From Streptomyces katrae (GTDB lineage Bacteria; Actinomycetota; Actinomycetes; Streptomycetales; Streptomycetaceae), in the NCBI RefSeq assembly GCF_000966975.1, contig NZ_JZWV01001018.1:1-6755 (forward strand): a DNA stretch of 6,755 nucleotides, given 5' to 3'. The position numbers and the translations under genes are program-made. The notes beneath the pieces are model-generated. The model was not told the origin of the DNA. It was given only the letters and a program-made list of their open reading frames with translations, and made no database searches. Positions within the stretch are counted from its first letter, which is position 1; each line of letters opens with the position of its first letter. Positions 1-5,959 of this stretch are shown here, in pieces.

Positions 1-734
1 CCCCAGGGAATCGGCCCGTCCTCGGACCGAAGGGTGCCCGTCGGGCCGTCCTCGCCCGCCGTCGCCAGGGCGACCGCCACGGCCGCGCCCTCCTGCGCCG
101 TGCGAGGACCGCTGTGGCGGTTGAGGTCGGTCGCGCAGTAGCCGGGACTCACCGCGTTGACCAGGATCCCTTCCGCGCGCAGTTCATTGGCGTAAAGCAC
201 GGTGACCGCGTTCAGTGCGCTCTTCGAGGTGGAGTACGGGAGGAGGGTCGAGGTGTAGGCGGACCACGGGCTGTCCGGGTCGGCCAGGTGGGTGAGGGAG
301 CCGAGTTCGCTGGACATGTTGACGATGCGTGCGGCGGCGGACCGGCGGAGCAGGGGGAGCATGGCGTGGGTCACCGCGATGGCGCCGAACACGTTGGTCT
401 CGTAGACCTCCCGGACGGTGGCGGCCGGGGTCTCACTCGGCTTCTGCTGTCCGGTGGCGATCGCGGCGTTGTTGACGAGGATGTCGAGGCGGCCGAACGT
501 GTCGTCGATGTGCCGGGCGGCGGCCCGGACGGAGTTCTCGTCGGTGACGTCCAGCGGAACGAACCGTACGTCGGCGCCGTCGGCGCGGAGCTCCTCGGCC
601 GCCGCCTCGCCGCGCTCGGCGTTGCGGGCGCCGATCAGCACGGTGATGCCGAGGGCCGCGAGCCTGCGCGCCGTTTCCTTGCCGATGCCCTTGTTCGCGC
701 CGGTGATCAGAGCGGTCTTCTGTGAAGTCGTCAT
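1..734 (-). CDS. SDR-family NAD(P)-dependent oxidoreductase, 3' end outside window
   Basis: Classical short-chain dehydrogenase/reductase, a cytosolic enzyme that reduces a carbonyl or oxidises an alcohol with NAD(P)H; the substrate cannot be told. Reading leftward from ATG at 734, 244 codons are visible with no stop before the edge. The Rossmann glycine motif TGANKGIG lies at residues 11-18, an Arg after strand beta-2 (GARN, residue 37) suggests NADPH preference, NNAA is at 88-91, Asn114 is the structural Asn, the catalytic Ser is at 141/142 (MSS), and YSTSK at 167-171 supplies Tyr167 and Lys171. The last visible residues, DGPIPW-G, resemble the end of many SDRs, so only a few codons are probably missing. 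A purine-rich GGGGAGG lies about 9 nt before the ATG and supports this start. It is divergent from the LysR gene at 806 and is that regulator's likely target. Confidence 0.93.
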   Translation of the reverse strand, partial: MTTSQKTALITGANKGIGKETARRLAALGITVLIGARNAERGEAAAEELRADGADVRFVPLDVTDENSVRAAARHIDDTFGRLDILVNNAAIATGQQKPSETPAATVREVYETNVFGAIAVTHAMLPLLRRSAAARIVNMSSELGSLTHLADPDSPWSAYTSTLLPYSTSKSALNAVTVLYANELRAEGILVNAVSPGYCATDLNRHSGPRTAQEGAAVAVALATAGEDGPTGTLRSEDGPIPW

Positions 735-805
735 GACACCCAGCCTCCCCTCGACCAGGGGCGGGAGGGAAAGACCGGATGGCTCTGGATCTATAGTCCA
801 CGGAT
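735..805. promoter_or_regulatory. Shared divergent control region of SDR and LysR genes
   Basis: These 71 bp separate two divergent genes, the usual place for a LysR-type regulator to bind. TATAGT at 792-797 is a fair -10 element for the rightward gene. It ends 8 nt before the LysR ATG, which has no nearby Shine-Dalgarno, so the regulator mRNA may be leaderless. No convincing -35 was found. Short dyads are present (TAT/ATA spaced by 9 nt at 792-806; ATC/GAT spaced by 11 nt at 789-805), but neither is a clean T-N11-A LysR box. On the other strand TATAGA overlaps the same bases and could serve the SDR gene. The location is well supported; the individual elements are tentative. Confidence 0.4.
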
Positions 806-1756
806 ATGAGTGAGCTAGAGGTGCGGGAGCTGAGGTACTTCATCGCGGTCGCCGAGGAACTGAACTTCAGCCGGGCCGCGCAACGCCTGGGGATGGCGCA
901 GCCCCCGCTGTCGAAGGCGATCGCTCAGATGGAGTCCCGGCTCGGGGTACGCCTGCTGGAGCGCACCACCCGGCAGGTACGGCTGACCGACGCCGGTCAG
1001 GTGCTGCTCGGCCAGGCCCGGATCGCGGTCGACGCGGTGCACGCGGCGGCCCGGCGTACCCGCCGGGCCGGTCAGCCGGCGCCCCAGCTCGTCGTGGCGG
1101 TCAAACCGGGAGGCGATGCCGGGCTGTTGCGGGAGATCCTCGCCGCCTACCGGGAATCGGGTACCCGTCTGCCGCCGCCCGAAGTCCTCGTCGGCGGCAG
1201 CGGAGAGCCGATCGCCATGCTGCGGGACGGCCGTGCCGACGTGGCGCTGCTGCGCAGCCCGTTCGACGGTCAAGGGCTGGATTCCCAGACGCTCGTGATC
1301 GAGCCGCGCCTGGCCGTCCTGCCCGCCGGGCACCCGCTGGCCGGACGCCGGCGGCTGCGGCTGGCCGACCTCCAGGGCGAACCGATCCCGCGCTGGAAGG
1401 GGGCCGCCCCCTCCCACACCGCCTACTACACGGGATGCGACGGAGCGGAAGCGGGCGGGGGCCCCACGGGACCGGCTCCGGCGGCTGACGCTCCTGAGGG
1501 GCCGCTCGTGGCCGGCGTCGAGCAACTCCTGGAGGTGGTCGCGCTGGGCCAGGCGGTGGCGTTCCTGGCGCTCTCCACCACCGAGCGGCACCAGCGCCCG
1601 GACATCGCGTACCGGCCGGTCACCGGCCTCAGCCCCAGTGAGGTGGTGGTCGCCTGGCCGGAGACCTCCAGGTCCCCGGCCGTCGCCGCCTTCGTCCGAG
1701 CCGCGCACGAGGTCGCCGCCCACCACCCCGACCACTTGGCCTCACTGGCCCACTGA
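806..1756 (+). CDS. LysR-family transcriptional regulator
   Basis: A 316-residue DNA-binding regulator, the normal length for the LysR family, expected to act as a tetramer with a small-molecule co-inducer. The N-terminal winged helix-turn-helix spans roughly residues 8-65. It has the family pattern LRYFIAVAEELNFSRAA, then a recognition helix around QPPLSKAIAQMESRLG (32-47) and LLERTTRQVRLTDAG (50-64). A linker helix follows to about 90, and the rest fits the substrate-binding-like effector domain, including PEVLVGGSGEPIAMLRDG and the DVALLR strand. A Gly/Pro/Ala-rich stretch around residues 211-230 is probably a loop. ATG at 806 is taken as the start; an in-frame GTG at 821 with AGAG just before it is an alternative that keeps the whole domain. 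The gene is convergent with the gene ending at 1814, only 57 bp away, with no clear terminator between them. It probably controls the divergent SDR gene. Confidence 0.93.
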   Translation: MSELEVRELRYFIAVAEELNFSRAAQRLGMAQPPLSKAIAQMESRLGVRLLERTTRQVRLTDAGQVLLGQARIAVDAVHAAARRTRRAGQPAPQLVVAVKPGGDAGLLREILAAYRESGTRLPPPEVLVGGSGEPIAMLRDGRADVALLRSPFDGQGLDSQTLVIEPRLAVLPAGHPLAGRRRLRLADLQGEPIPRWKGAAPSHTAYYTGCDGAEAGGGPTGPAPAADAPEGPLVAGVEQLLEVVALGQAVAFLALSTTERHQRPDIAYRPVTGLSPSEVVVAWPETSRSPAVAAFVRAAHEVAAHHPDHLASLAH

Positions 1757-1813
1757 CCTTCCGACCTGCTGCCCGCGGACTGCGTCACGTGGGCGCTCGG
1801 TTGGACCGGCCTG

Positions 1814-2620
1814 CTATTCCTCCGGGTCCCAGGCGCTGAGCTGCTCGAAGACACGTCGGTCGCCCTCGGTCTTCAGGGAGTCGACCGGGATACGGTCGTA
1901 CAGGCTGAGGACCAGCTCGCCGGCCGTGCCCTCCATGGAGAAGAAGGCGACGGCCGGGTCCGGGGCCTGGCCGGCTGCGGTGGCCGGCGTGCCGCCGGGC
2001 CCGGGGAGGCGGGTGCTCCGTGCGCCGTCGGCGGAGAGCGAGAGGCGCCAGGAGCGGCCCTCGGAGGCGTGGAAGTCGATGGCGGCGGGCTGGTGCGGCC
2101 ACGCACTTGTCGTGGCGACGCAGGTGGACAGGAACTCCTCGACACCGTCGAGCGCCACCTCGTCCGGCAGCGGTTGCGGGGCACCTACGGTGATCTGGGC
2201 GTCGTACGTGTGCACCGCCATCTGCTGGAGCTGGTGCCTGGCTACGGCAGCGGCGGTATGGGGCGACTGCAACGTCTCCCACCACGCCCAGCAACCGCGG
2301 TCCGGGCCGGCCTTCCGCAATGCGTCCAGCAGCTGGTCCGTGGACTCCGCCAGCCAGGCCAGCAGGGCCTCGCGCTCCCGAGGCGCGGCCGGGGCGGCCT
2401 CCGCCGCCGACTTGGCCGGAGCAGGCCCCGCGGCGACGGTGGCAGCCCAGTCGCGGCGTCCCTCACCGATGTGCTGCGCCAGATCGAACAGCGTCCACTC
2501 GGGGCAGGTCGGCACCTGCACGTCGAGGCCGGGCGCGGAGGCGACCGCGGCGCGGAAGGCAGCCGACCGTTCGTCGATCAGTCGCAGCAGAACGGGGAAT
2601 TCGAGTGTCATCGTCGTCAC
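1814..2620 (-). CDS. Maleylpyruvate isomerase-family (DinB/MDMPI-like) mycothiol-dependent enzyme
   Basis: A 268-residue cytosolic protein of the actinobacterial family that includes mycothiol-dependent maleylpyruvate isomerase; most members have no known substrate. The N-terminal four-helix metal-binding domain (about residues 8-145) has the family opening VPTCPEWTLFDLAQHIG, with candidate metal ligand His50, and the second motif ARHQLQQMAVHTYDA, with His137. The third ligand, usually Glu four residues before the second His, is Gln133 here. The C-terminal half (about 150-268) fits the MDMPI C-terminal domain and ends in the common pattern GDRRVFEQLSAWD. The start is uncertain: GTG at 2620 with GAGAT about 6 nt upstream is preferred over ATG at 2611, which lacks a ribosome site; the difference is three residues. 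It lies 53 nt downstream of the TetR gene on the same strand and may share its transcript. Confidence 0.88.
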   Translation of the reverse strand: MTTMTLEFPVLLRLIDERSAAFRAAVASAPGLDVQVPTCPEWTLFDLAQHIGEGRRDWAATVAAGPAPAKSAAEAAPAAPREREALLAWLAESTDQLLDALRKAGPDRGCWAWWETLQSPHTAAAVARHQLQQMAVHTYDAQITVGAPQPLPDEVALDGVEEFLSTCVATTSAWPHQPAAIDFHASEGRSWRLSLSADGARSTRLPGPGGTPATAAGQAPDPAVAFFSMEGTAGELVLSLYDRIPVDSLKTEGDRRVFEQLSAWDPEE

Positions 2621-2673
2621 GCTGGATCTCTATCACCGCGTTCCGGCAATCGGACAGCGATTTTCACCGCCCG

Positions 2674-3237
2674 TCACAGCATTCGGTCGACCAGGCCGTC
2701 GACGTACTCCGGGGTGAGCTCCGTGCCGAACAGGACGCGGATGTACATCGGGGCCAGGATGTGGTCCAGCACGTCGAACGCGTCGAGTGCCGGCTCGCCA
2801 CGGTCGCGGGCGCGATCGAGCATGCCCTGCAGTTGCCGGGTGCGTTCGGCGCGGAGGCTCTCGCCCGCCTGCCGGCCCCGCTCCCCGCTGCTGGACAGGG
2901 CGATGGCCAGGTGCAGCACCGCCGGGCCGTCGGGTCCGGTGATCTCGCGGGCCACCTGGGCCGCGTACGTGCGCAGGTCGCCGGACAGGGTCCCGGTGTC
3001 GGGCATCGGTGACTGCGTGTTGAGGCGGGTGAGCGCCACCTCGCTGAGCAGGGTCTCCAGGCTGCCCCACCGGCGGTAGATGCTGCTGTCGGCCACCCCC
3101 GCGCGGGCCGCCACCTCGCCGACGGTGAAATTGCCGTAGCCGCGCTCGCTGATCAGCTCGGTGACGGCCTGGTGCACCTGCGCAGCGACACGGGCGCTGC
3201 GCCCGCCGGGCCGCCGGGCCCGCTCCTTCTCGTTCAT
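2674..3237 (-). CDS. TetR-family transcriptional repressor
   Basis: A 187-residue protein with the usual TetR layout. A short basic N-terminus (NEKERARRPGGRSAR) is followed by a helix-turn-helix at about residues 21-66, with FTVGEVAARAGVADSSIYRRWGS (37-59) carrying the recognition helix and the family's Tyr-Arg-Arg-Trp signature. An all-helical ligand-binding and dimerisation domain follows, resembling the TetR_C_11-type C-termini. ATG at 3237 is supported by AAGG spaced 7 nt upstream. The gene is divergent from the MFS exporter at 3399, the standard arrangement of a TetR repressor and its drug pump. Two related inverted repeats in the shared gap are its likely operators. One lies 11-34 bp before its own start codon, which suggests autoregulation. 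The ligand is unknown; a substrate of the neighbouring exporter and acetyltransferase is the natural guess. Confidence 0.92.
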   Translation of the reverse strand: MNEKERARRPGGRSARVAAQVHQAVTELISERGYGNFTVGEVAARAGVADSSIYRRWGSLETLLSEVALTRLNTQSPMPDTGTLSGDLRTYAAQVAREITGPDGPAVLHLAIALSSSGERGRQAGESLRAERTRQLQGMLDRARDRGEPALDAFDVLDHILAPMYIRVLFGTELTPEYVDGLVDRML

Positions 3238-3247
3238 ACCCCCACCT

Positions 3248-3271
3248 TAACGCAGCCAGCACTTGCGTTTA
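3248..3271. promoter_or_regulatory. Putative TetR operator, site 1
   Basis: Inverted repeat with left arm TAACGCA (3248-3254) and right arm TGCGTTTA (3264-3271). The core AACGCA/TGCGTT arms are perfect across a 9-nt spacer. The right arm coincides exactly with the proposed -35 hexamer of the exporter promoter, and the left arm abuts the TetR ribosome-binding site, so a bound repressor could block both genes. The octamer TAACGCAG recurs in site 2, 49 bp downstream. Assignment to the TetR protein is inferred from position and the shared half-site. Confidence 0.65.
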
Positions 3272-3292
3272 CGAGTGACACCCCCCTACAGT
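3264..3292 (+). promoter_or_regulatory. Putative sigma-70-type promoter of the exporter-acetyltransferase unit
   Basis: TTGCGT (3264-3269) and TACAGT (3287-3292) are separated by 17 nt, the ideal spacing for a housekeeping-sigma promoter. Transcription should begin near 3299-3300, inside operator site 2. This leaves a leader of about 100 nt before the MFS start codon. The elements match the consensus only partly, but the fit between spacing and both operators strengthens the call. Confidence 0.5.
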
Positions 3293-3296
3293 CGCC

Positions 3297-3319
3297 TAAC
3301 GCAGTCGCTGACTGCTTTA
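3297..3319. promoter_or_regulatory. Putative TetR operator, site 2
   Basis: A 23-bp inverted repeat with arms TAACGCAGTC (3297-3306) and GACTGCTTTA (3310-3319) around the spacer GCT; nine of ten arm positions pair. The left half repeats the TAACGCAG of site 1, and the right half read on the other strand is TAAAGCAG. It covers the predicted transcription start of the exporter. A second small palindrome, GCTTTAAAGC (3314-3323), overlaps its right end. Confidence 0.7.
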
Positions 3320-3345
3320 AAGCGCTCGGGTGCGCCACCGGCCCG

Positions 3346-3359
3346 CCGGCCACGGCCGG
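3346..3359 (+). other. GC-rich hairpin in the exporter leader
   Basis: CCGGCC and GGCCGG flank AC, giving a perfect 14-bp palindrome. In RNA it would fold as a 5-bp stem with a CACG loop, about 40 nt before the MFS start codon. It could be a leader structure, but in DNA this GC-rich it may also be chance; no leader peptide was found near it. Confidence 0.2.
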
Positions 3360-3384
3360 GCAGGACGGGGCACGACCAACGATC

Positions 3385-3390
3385 GAGAGG
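3385..3390 (+). promoter_or_regulatory. Ribosome-binding site deciding the exporter start
   Basis: GAGAGG lies 8 nt before the ATG at 3399. The frame is open further upstream to a GTG at 3330, but that codon has no ribosome site and would add 23 hydrophilic residues unlike any exporter N-terminus, so the ATG is chosen. Confidence 0.75.
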
Positions 3391-3398
3391 AATCCCCC

Positions 3399-4871
3399 AT
3401 GACGGCTTCACCTGCGGCCGTGGGCAGTCGTTCACACCGGGCCGTGCTGCTCACGGTGACCTGCCTGGGCCAGTTCATGGTCCTGCTCGACAACACGATC
3501 GTCGGCGCCGCGCTGCCCGATATGCAGGGCCGGCTGCACACCCAGCTGACCGGTCTGCAATGGATCGTCGACGCGTACGTGCTGCTGGTCGCCATGCTGC
3601 TGCTGTCCGGCGGTGTCTTCGCCGACCGGTTCGGCCGCAAGCGGGTGTACCTGACGGGCGTGGCGGTGTTCACCGCCGCGTCGGTGCTGTGCAGCCTCGC
3701 GCCCTCACTCGGATGGCTGGTCACCGGCCGGGTGTTGCAGGGCATCGGGGCCGCCGCGCTGAGCCCGGCCTCGCTGGCGCTGCTCGCCGCCGCCTATCCG
3801 GTGCCGCGGGAACGCGTCAAGGCGATCGGGCTGTGGGCCGGACTCAGCGGGATCGGCCTGGCCGCGGGACCCGTGGCCGGCGGTGCGCTGACGGACGCTT
3901 TCGGCTGGCCGGCCATCTTCCTGGTCAATCTGCCCATCGGCGTGGTCCTCCTGCTGGCCGGTCTGCGCAGCCTCGAGGAGACCCGCAATCCCGGCGCCCC
4001 CGCGATCGACGTCCCGGGGACGGTGCTGTCCGTGCTGGGTGTGGGGACGATGACCTACGGGCTGATCGAGGGCGGTGCCCGCGGCTGGACCTCGCCGCCG
4101 ATCCTGGGCAGCTTCACCGCAGCGCTGATCCTCCTCGCCGCCTTCGTGGCCGTCGAAGCGCGCCGCTCCGCGCCGATGCTGCCGCTGCGGCTGTTCCGGC
4201 AGCGGCTGTTCACCGTGTCCAACACCGCCATGGTCGTGGTCGGGTTCGCCCTCATGGGCTCGTCGTTCTTCTTCTCCCAGTTCTTCGTGTACGTGCAGGG
4301 CAGTTCGGTGCTGGGCGCCGGACTGCGGACCCTGCCGTTGTCCCTCGCCATGGTGGTCGTCAGCCCGTACGCGGGCCGGCTCGCCGCCCGGTACGGCTAC
4401 CGCGTCGTGGTGACCACCGGCCTGGCCCTGGCCGGCCTGGGACTGCTGGCGCTCGGCATGGTGCACGCGGACACCGGCTACGGGAACGTGTGGTGGCGGC
4501 TGGCGACCGTCGGCACCGGCTTCGCCCTGACCATGTCCCCGCTGACGGGAGCCGCCATCCAGGCGGTCAGCGCGCAGGAAGGCGGCCTCGCCTCGGGCAT
4601 CAGCAGCACCACCCGCCAGATCGGCGCGGTGCTCGGCGTGGCGGTGCTCGGAGCCGTCGTCCGCACCCGGCAGGCCGACGGCGCCTCCTTCGAGACCGGC
4701 CTCGACAACGCCTTCCTCGCAGCCGGCGCCGTCACCCTGGCCGCCGCCGTGTTCACCGGTCTGTGGCTCACGAGGTCCAAGGCCGCGGAAGGCTCCACGG
4801 CCCCGCAAGCGGCCACCGCTCCACGTCCGGCCACCACCTCGGACGAAGCGTCCGCGAACAGCCCGCGTTAG
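3399..4871 (+). CDS. MFS drug:H+ antiporter, DHA2 (14-TMS) family
   Basis: A 490-residue inner-membrane exporter that should expel a small hydrophobic drug in exchange for protons. Fourteen hydrophobic segments can be read, at about residues 15-34, 53-72, 83-101, 107-131, 142-163, 170-190, 206-224, 234-252, 275-298, 307-326, 337-354, 367-387, 406-422 and 438-457. Family motifs are present: LDNTIVGAALP (30-40, motif D1 with Asp31), GGVFADRFGRK (71-81, motif A), an Arg-containing GRVLQGIGAA (110-119, motif B) and GIGLAAGPVAGG (151-162, the antiporter motif C). The C-terminal tail from about 460 is Ala/Thr/Pro-rich and probably disordered. It is divergent from the TetR repressor and followed after 71 bp, with no terminator seen, by the Vat-like acetyltransferase, so the two are probably cotranscribed. 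The sequence alone does not define the exported compound; a streptogramin-like compound is inferred from the neighbour. Confidence 0.94.
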   Translation: MTASPAAVGSRSHRAVLLTVTCLGQFMVLLDNTIVGAALPDMQGRLHTQLTGLQWIVDAYVLLVAMLLLSGGVFADRFGRKRVYLTGVAVFTAASVLCSLAPSLGWLVTGRVLQGIGAAALSPASLALLAAAYPVPRERVKAIGLWAGLSGIGLAAGPVAGGALTDAFGWPAIFLVNLPIGVVLLLAGLRSLEETRNPGAPAIDVPGTVLSVLGVGTMTYGLIEGGARGWTSPPILGSFTAALILLAAFVAVEARRSAPMLPLRLFRQRLFTVSNTAMVVVGFALMGSSFFFSQFFVYVQGSSVLGAGLRTLPLSLAMVVVSPYAGRLAARYGYRVVVTTGLALAGLGLLALGMVHADTGYGNVWWRLATVGTGFALTMSPLTGAAIQAVSAQEGGLASGISSTTRQIGAVLGVAVLGAVVRTRQADGASFETGLDNAFLAAGAVTLAAAVFTGLWLTRSKAAEGSTAPQAATAPRPATTSDEASANSPR

Positions 4872-4942
4872 GCCAGGATCATCCCATCGTCCGTTTCTGC
4901 CGTATCCGGTCCACACCCCACTGAAGAGGAAACGCCGCCACG

Positions 4943-5590
4943 ATGCCACCCGTTCCCGCCGGCCCCGCTGACCCCACCGTGCTCCACCCGATGCCCGAGC
5001 ACCCGCGCGTCGTCCTGCTCAAGCCGCTGCTGAAGTCGCCGCTGATCGAGGTCGGTGACTTCACCTACTACGACGATCCGGACGATCCGACCGCGTTCGA
5101 GACGCGCAACGTCCTGTACCACTACGGGCCCGAGCGGCTCGTCATCGGCAAGTACTGCGCGCTGGGGACGGGCACCCGGTTCATCATGAACGGCGCCAAC
5201 CACCGCATGGACGGTCCTTCCACCTTCCCGTTCCCGACCATGGGGGGCTCCTGGGCGGAGCACTTCGACCTGATCACCGGCCTGCCCGGCCGGGGCGACA
5301 CCGTCGTCGGCAACGACGTGTGGTTCGGTCACGGCGCCACGGTCATGCCGGGCGTACGCATTGGGCACGGCGCGATCATCGCCGCCGGTGCGGTGGTCAC
5401 CGGCGACGTCCCCGACTACGGCATCGTCGGCGGCAACCCCGCCCGGCTCATCCGCACCCGCTACGAGGCCACGGACGTCGCCCGGCTCCTCGCCGTGGCG
5501 TGGTGGGACTGGCCGCTCCAGCACATCACCGAACACATCCGCACGATCATGTCCGGCAGCATCGACGACCTGGAGAACGCGGCCCCTTGA
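4943..5590 (+). CDS. Vat-family xenobiotic O-acetyltransferase (streptogramin A acetyltransferase-like)
   Basis: A 215-residue acetyl-CoA-dependent enzyme of the left-handed beta-helix (hexapeptide repeat) class, close to the usual Vat length and expected to act as a cytosolic trimer. Matched from memory against VatD, it shares blocks along its whole length: [70 protein letters not shown] and WWDWP. The catalytic His of VatD (His82) corresponds to His87, the streptogramin-contacting Tyr37 and Tyr54 to Tyr42 and Tyr61, and Trp121 to Trp127. The N-terminal 20 or so residues are Pro-rich and variable. ATG at 4943 follows GAAGAGGA at a rather long 12-nt spacing; ATG at 4991 is an alternative without a ribosome site. 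Codon use matches its neighbours, so there is no sign of recent transfer from low-GC bacteria. Other acceptors, as for CatB-type chloramphenicol enzymes, remain possible. Confidence 0.9.
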   Translation: MPPVPAGPADPTVLHPMPEHPRVVLLKPLLKSPLIEVGDFTYYDDPDDPTAFETRNVLYHYGPERLVIGKYCALGTGTRFIMNGANHRMDGPSTFPFPTMGGSWAEHFDLITGLPGRGDTVVGNDVWFGHGATVMPGVRIGHGAIIAAGAVVTGDVPDYGIVGGNPARLIRTRYEATDVARLLAVAWWDWPLQHITEHIRTIMSGSIDDLENAAP

Positions 5591-5595
5591 CCGAA

Positions 5596-5613
5596 CCTCG
5601 GCTTCGGCGGAGG
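5596..5613. terminator. Possible hairpin terminator after the acetyltransferase gene
   Basis: CCTCGGC and GCGGAGG flank a TTCG loop. This gives a 7-position stem with one G-G mismatch, closed by the very stable C(UUCG)G tetraloop, beginning 5 nt after the acetyltransferase stop. There is no T tract, which is common for actinomycete terminators. It also lies just beyond the stop of the opposing GH1 relic, so it could work in both directions. Confidence 0.35.
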
Positions 5614-5622
5614 CCGGGGCTG

Positions 5623-5901
5623 TCAGGGGCGGACGAAGGACCGGAGGAGGTGTGCGCTCGGCTTCGGGGCCCGGTCTCGGTCGAACAGCCCGAAGGGAAC
5701 GGTGTGGCCGTCGAGCCATTCGTAGTTGTCGATGCCGGTCCACAGGTGTACGCCGGTGATGTCCATCCCGCCTGCGATGGCCTGGTGGACCTGTCCCAGG
5801 GCGTCGGACAGGTAGGCGGCGCGCTGTGCGTCGCCCTCGCTGCCGAGGCCTATTTCGGCGACGAGGAACTTCTTGCCGGGCAGTTCGGCGTGGAGCGCGT
5901 G
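5623..5901 (-). pseudogene. C-terminal remnant of a glycoside hydrolase family 1 (beta-glucosidase-type) gene
   Basis: Reading leftward, 92 codons run to a TGA at 5625-5623 and match the end of GH1 enzymes in order. LHAELPGKKFLVAEIG sits in the place of the nucleophile strand (family LxxTENG; the Glu is kept, ENG has become EIG). Next come a helix RAAYLSDALGQVHQAIAGGMDI and then WTGIDNYEW (family WSLxDNFEW). The end, VPFGLFDRD-RAPKPSAH, matches family RFGL...R.PKPSA. An in-frame TGA at 5904-5902 stands directly before residue one, no ATG, GTG or TTG precedes the nucleophile region, and no GH1-like sequence is readable beyond 5904. Full-length GH1 proteins have about 400-480 residues, so roughly four fifths including the acid/base NEP motif is gone. 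This is a truncated relic, probably left by a deletion, and should have no activity. Confidence 0.82.
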
Positions 5902-5907
5902 TCAGCC

Positions 5908-5920
5908 GGGCGGACCGCCC
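5908..5920. repeat. 13-bp GC-rich palindrome at the GH1 relic junction
   Basis: GGGCGG and CCGCCC flank a single A. The element sits between the broken end of the GH1 relic and the membrane-protein gene, about 40 bp before that gene's ATG. GGGCGGAC occurs again at 5941-5948. It could be an operator for the downstream gene or part of the deletion junction. Its function is not shown. Confidence 0.25.
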
Positions 5921-5959
5921 TGGCGTGCGGGGTCCGGGGTGGGCGGACAGACTGGGCGC

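Noticed and set aside
114..725. A 203-codon plus-strand frame opposite the SDR gene.
   Set aside because: The minus strand here encodes a complete set of SDR motifs; the plus frame is a compositional shadow.
1757..1813. A possible terminator between the convergent LysR and isomerase-family genes.
   Set aside because: Only weak pairing (GCCC with GGGC, about 16 nt apart) and a CACGTG hexamer are present; no stem is strong enough to call.
3263..4924. A 553-codon plus-strand frame overlapping the exporter.
   Set aside because: Its product is a low-complexity Arg/Gly/Pro/Ala sequence in a shifted frame of the MFS gene, which itself has all family motifs.
5597..5667. CTCGGCTTCGG repeated exactly 60 bp apart (5597-5607 and 5657-5667).
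   Set aside because: The first copy is the terminator-like hairpin; the second falls within the GH1 codons for a conserved Pro-Lys-Pro-Ser segment. There are no further copies, so this is probably coincidence.
5623..5901. The GH1-like segment as a small functional gene.
   Set aside because: No start codon or ribosome site precedes the nucleophile region, and most of the barrel and the acid/base motif are absent.
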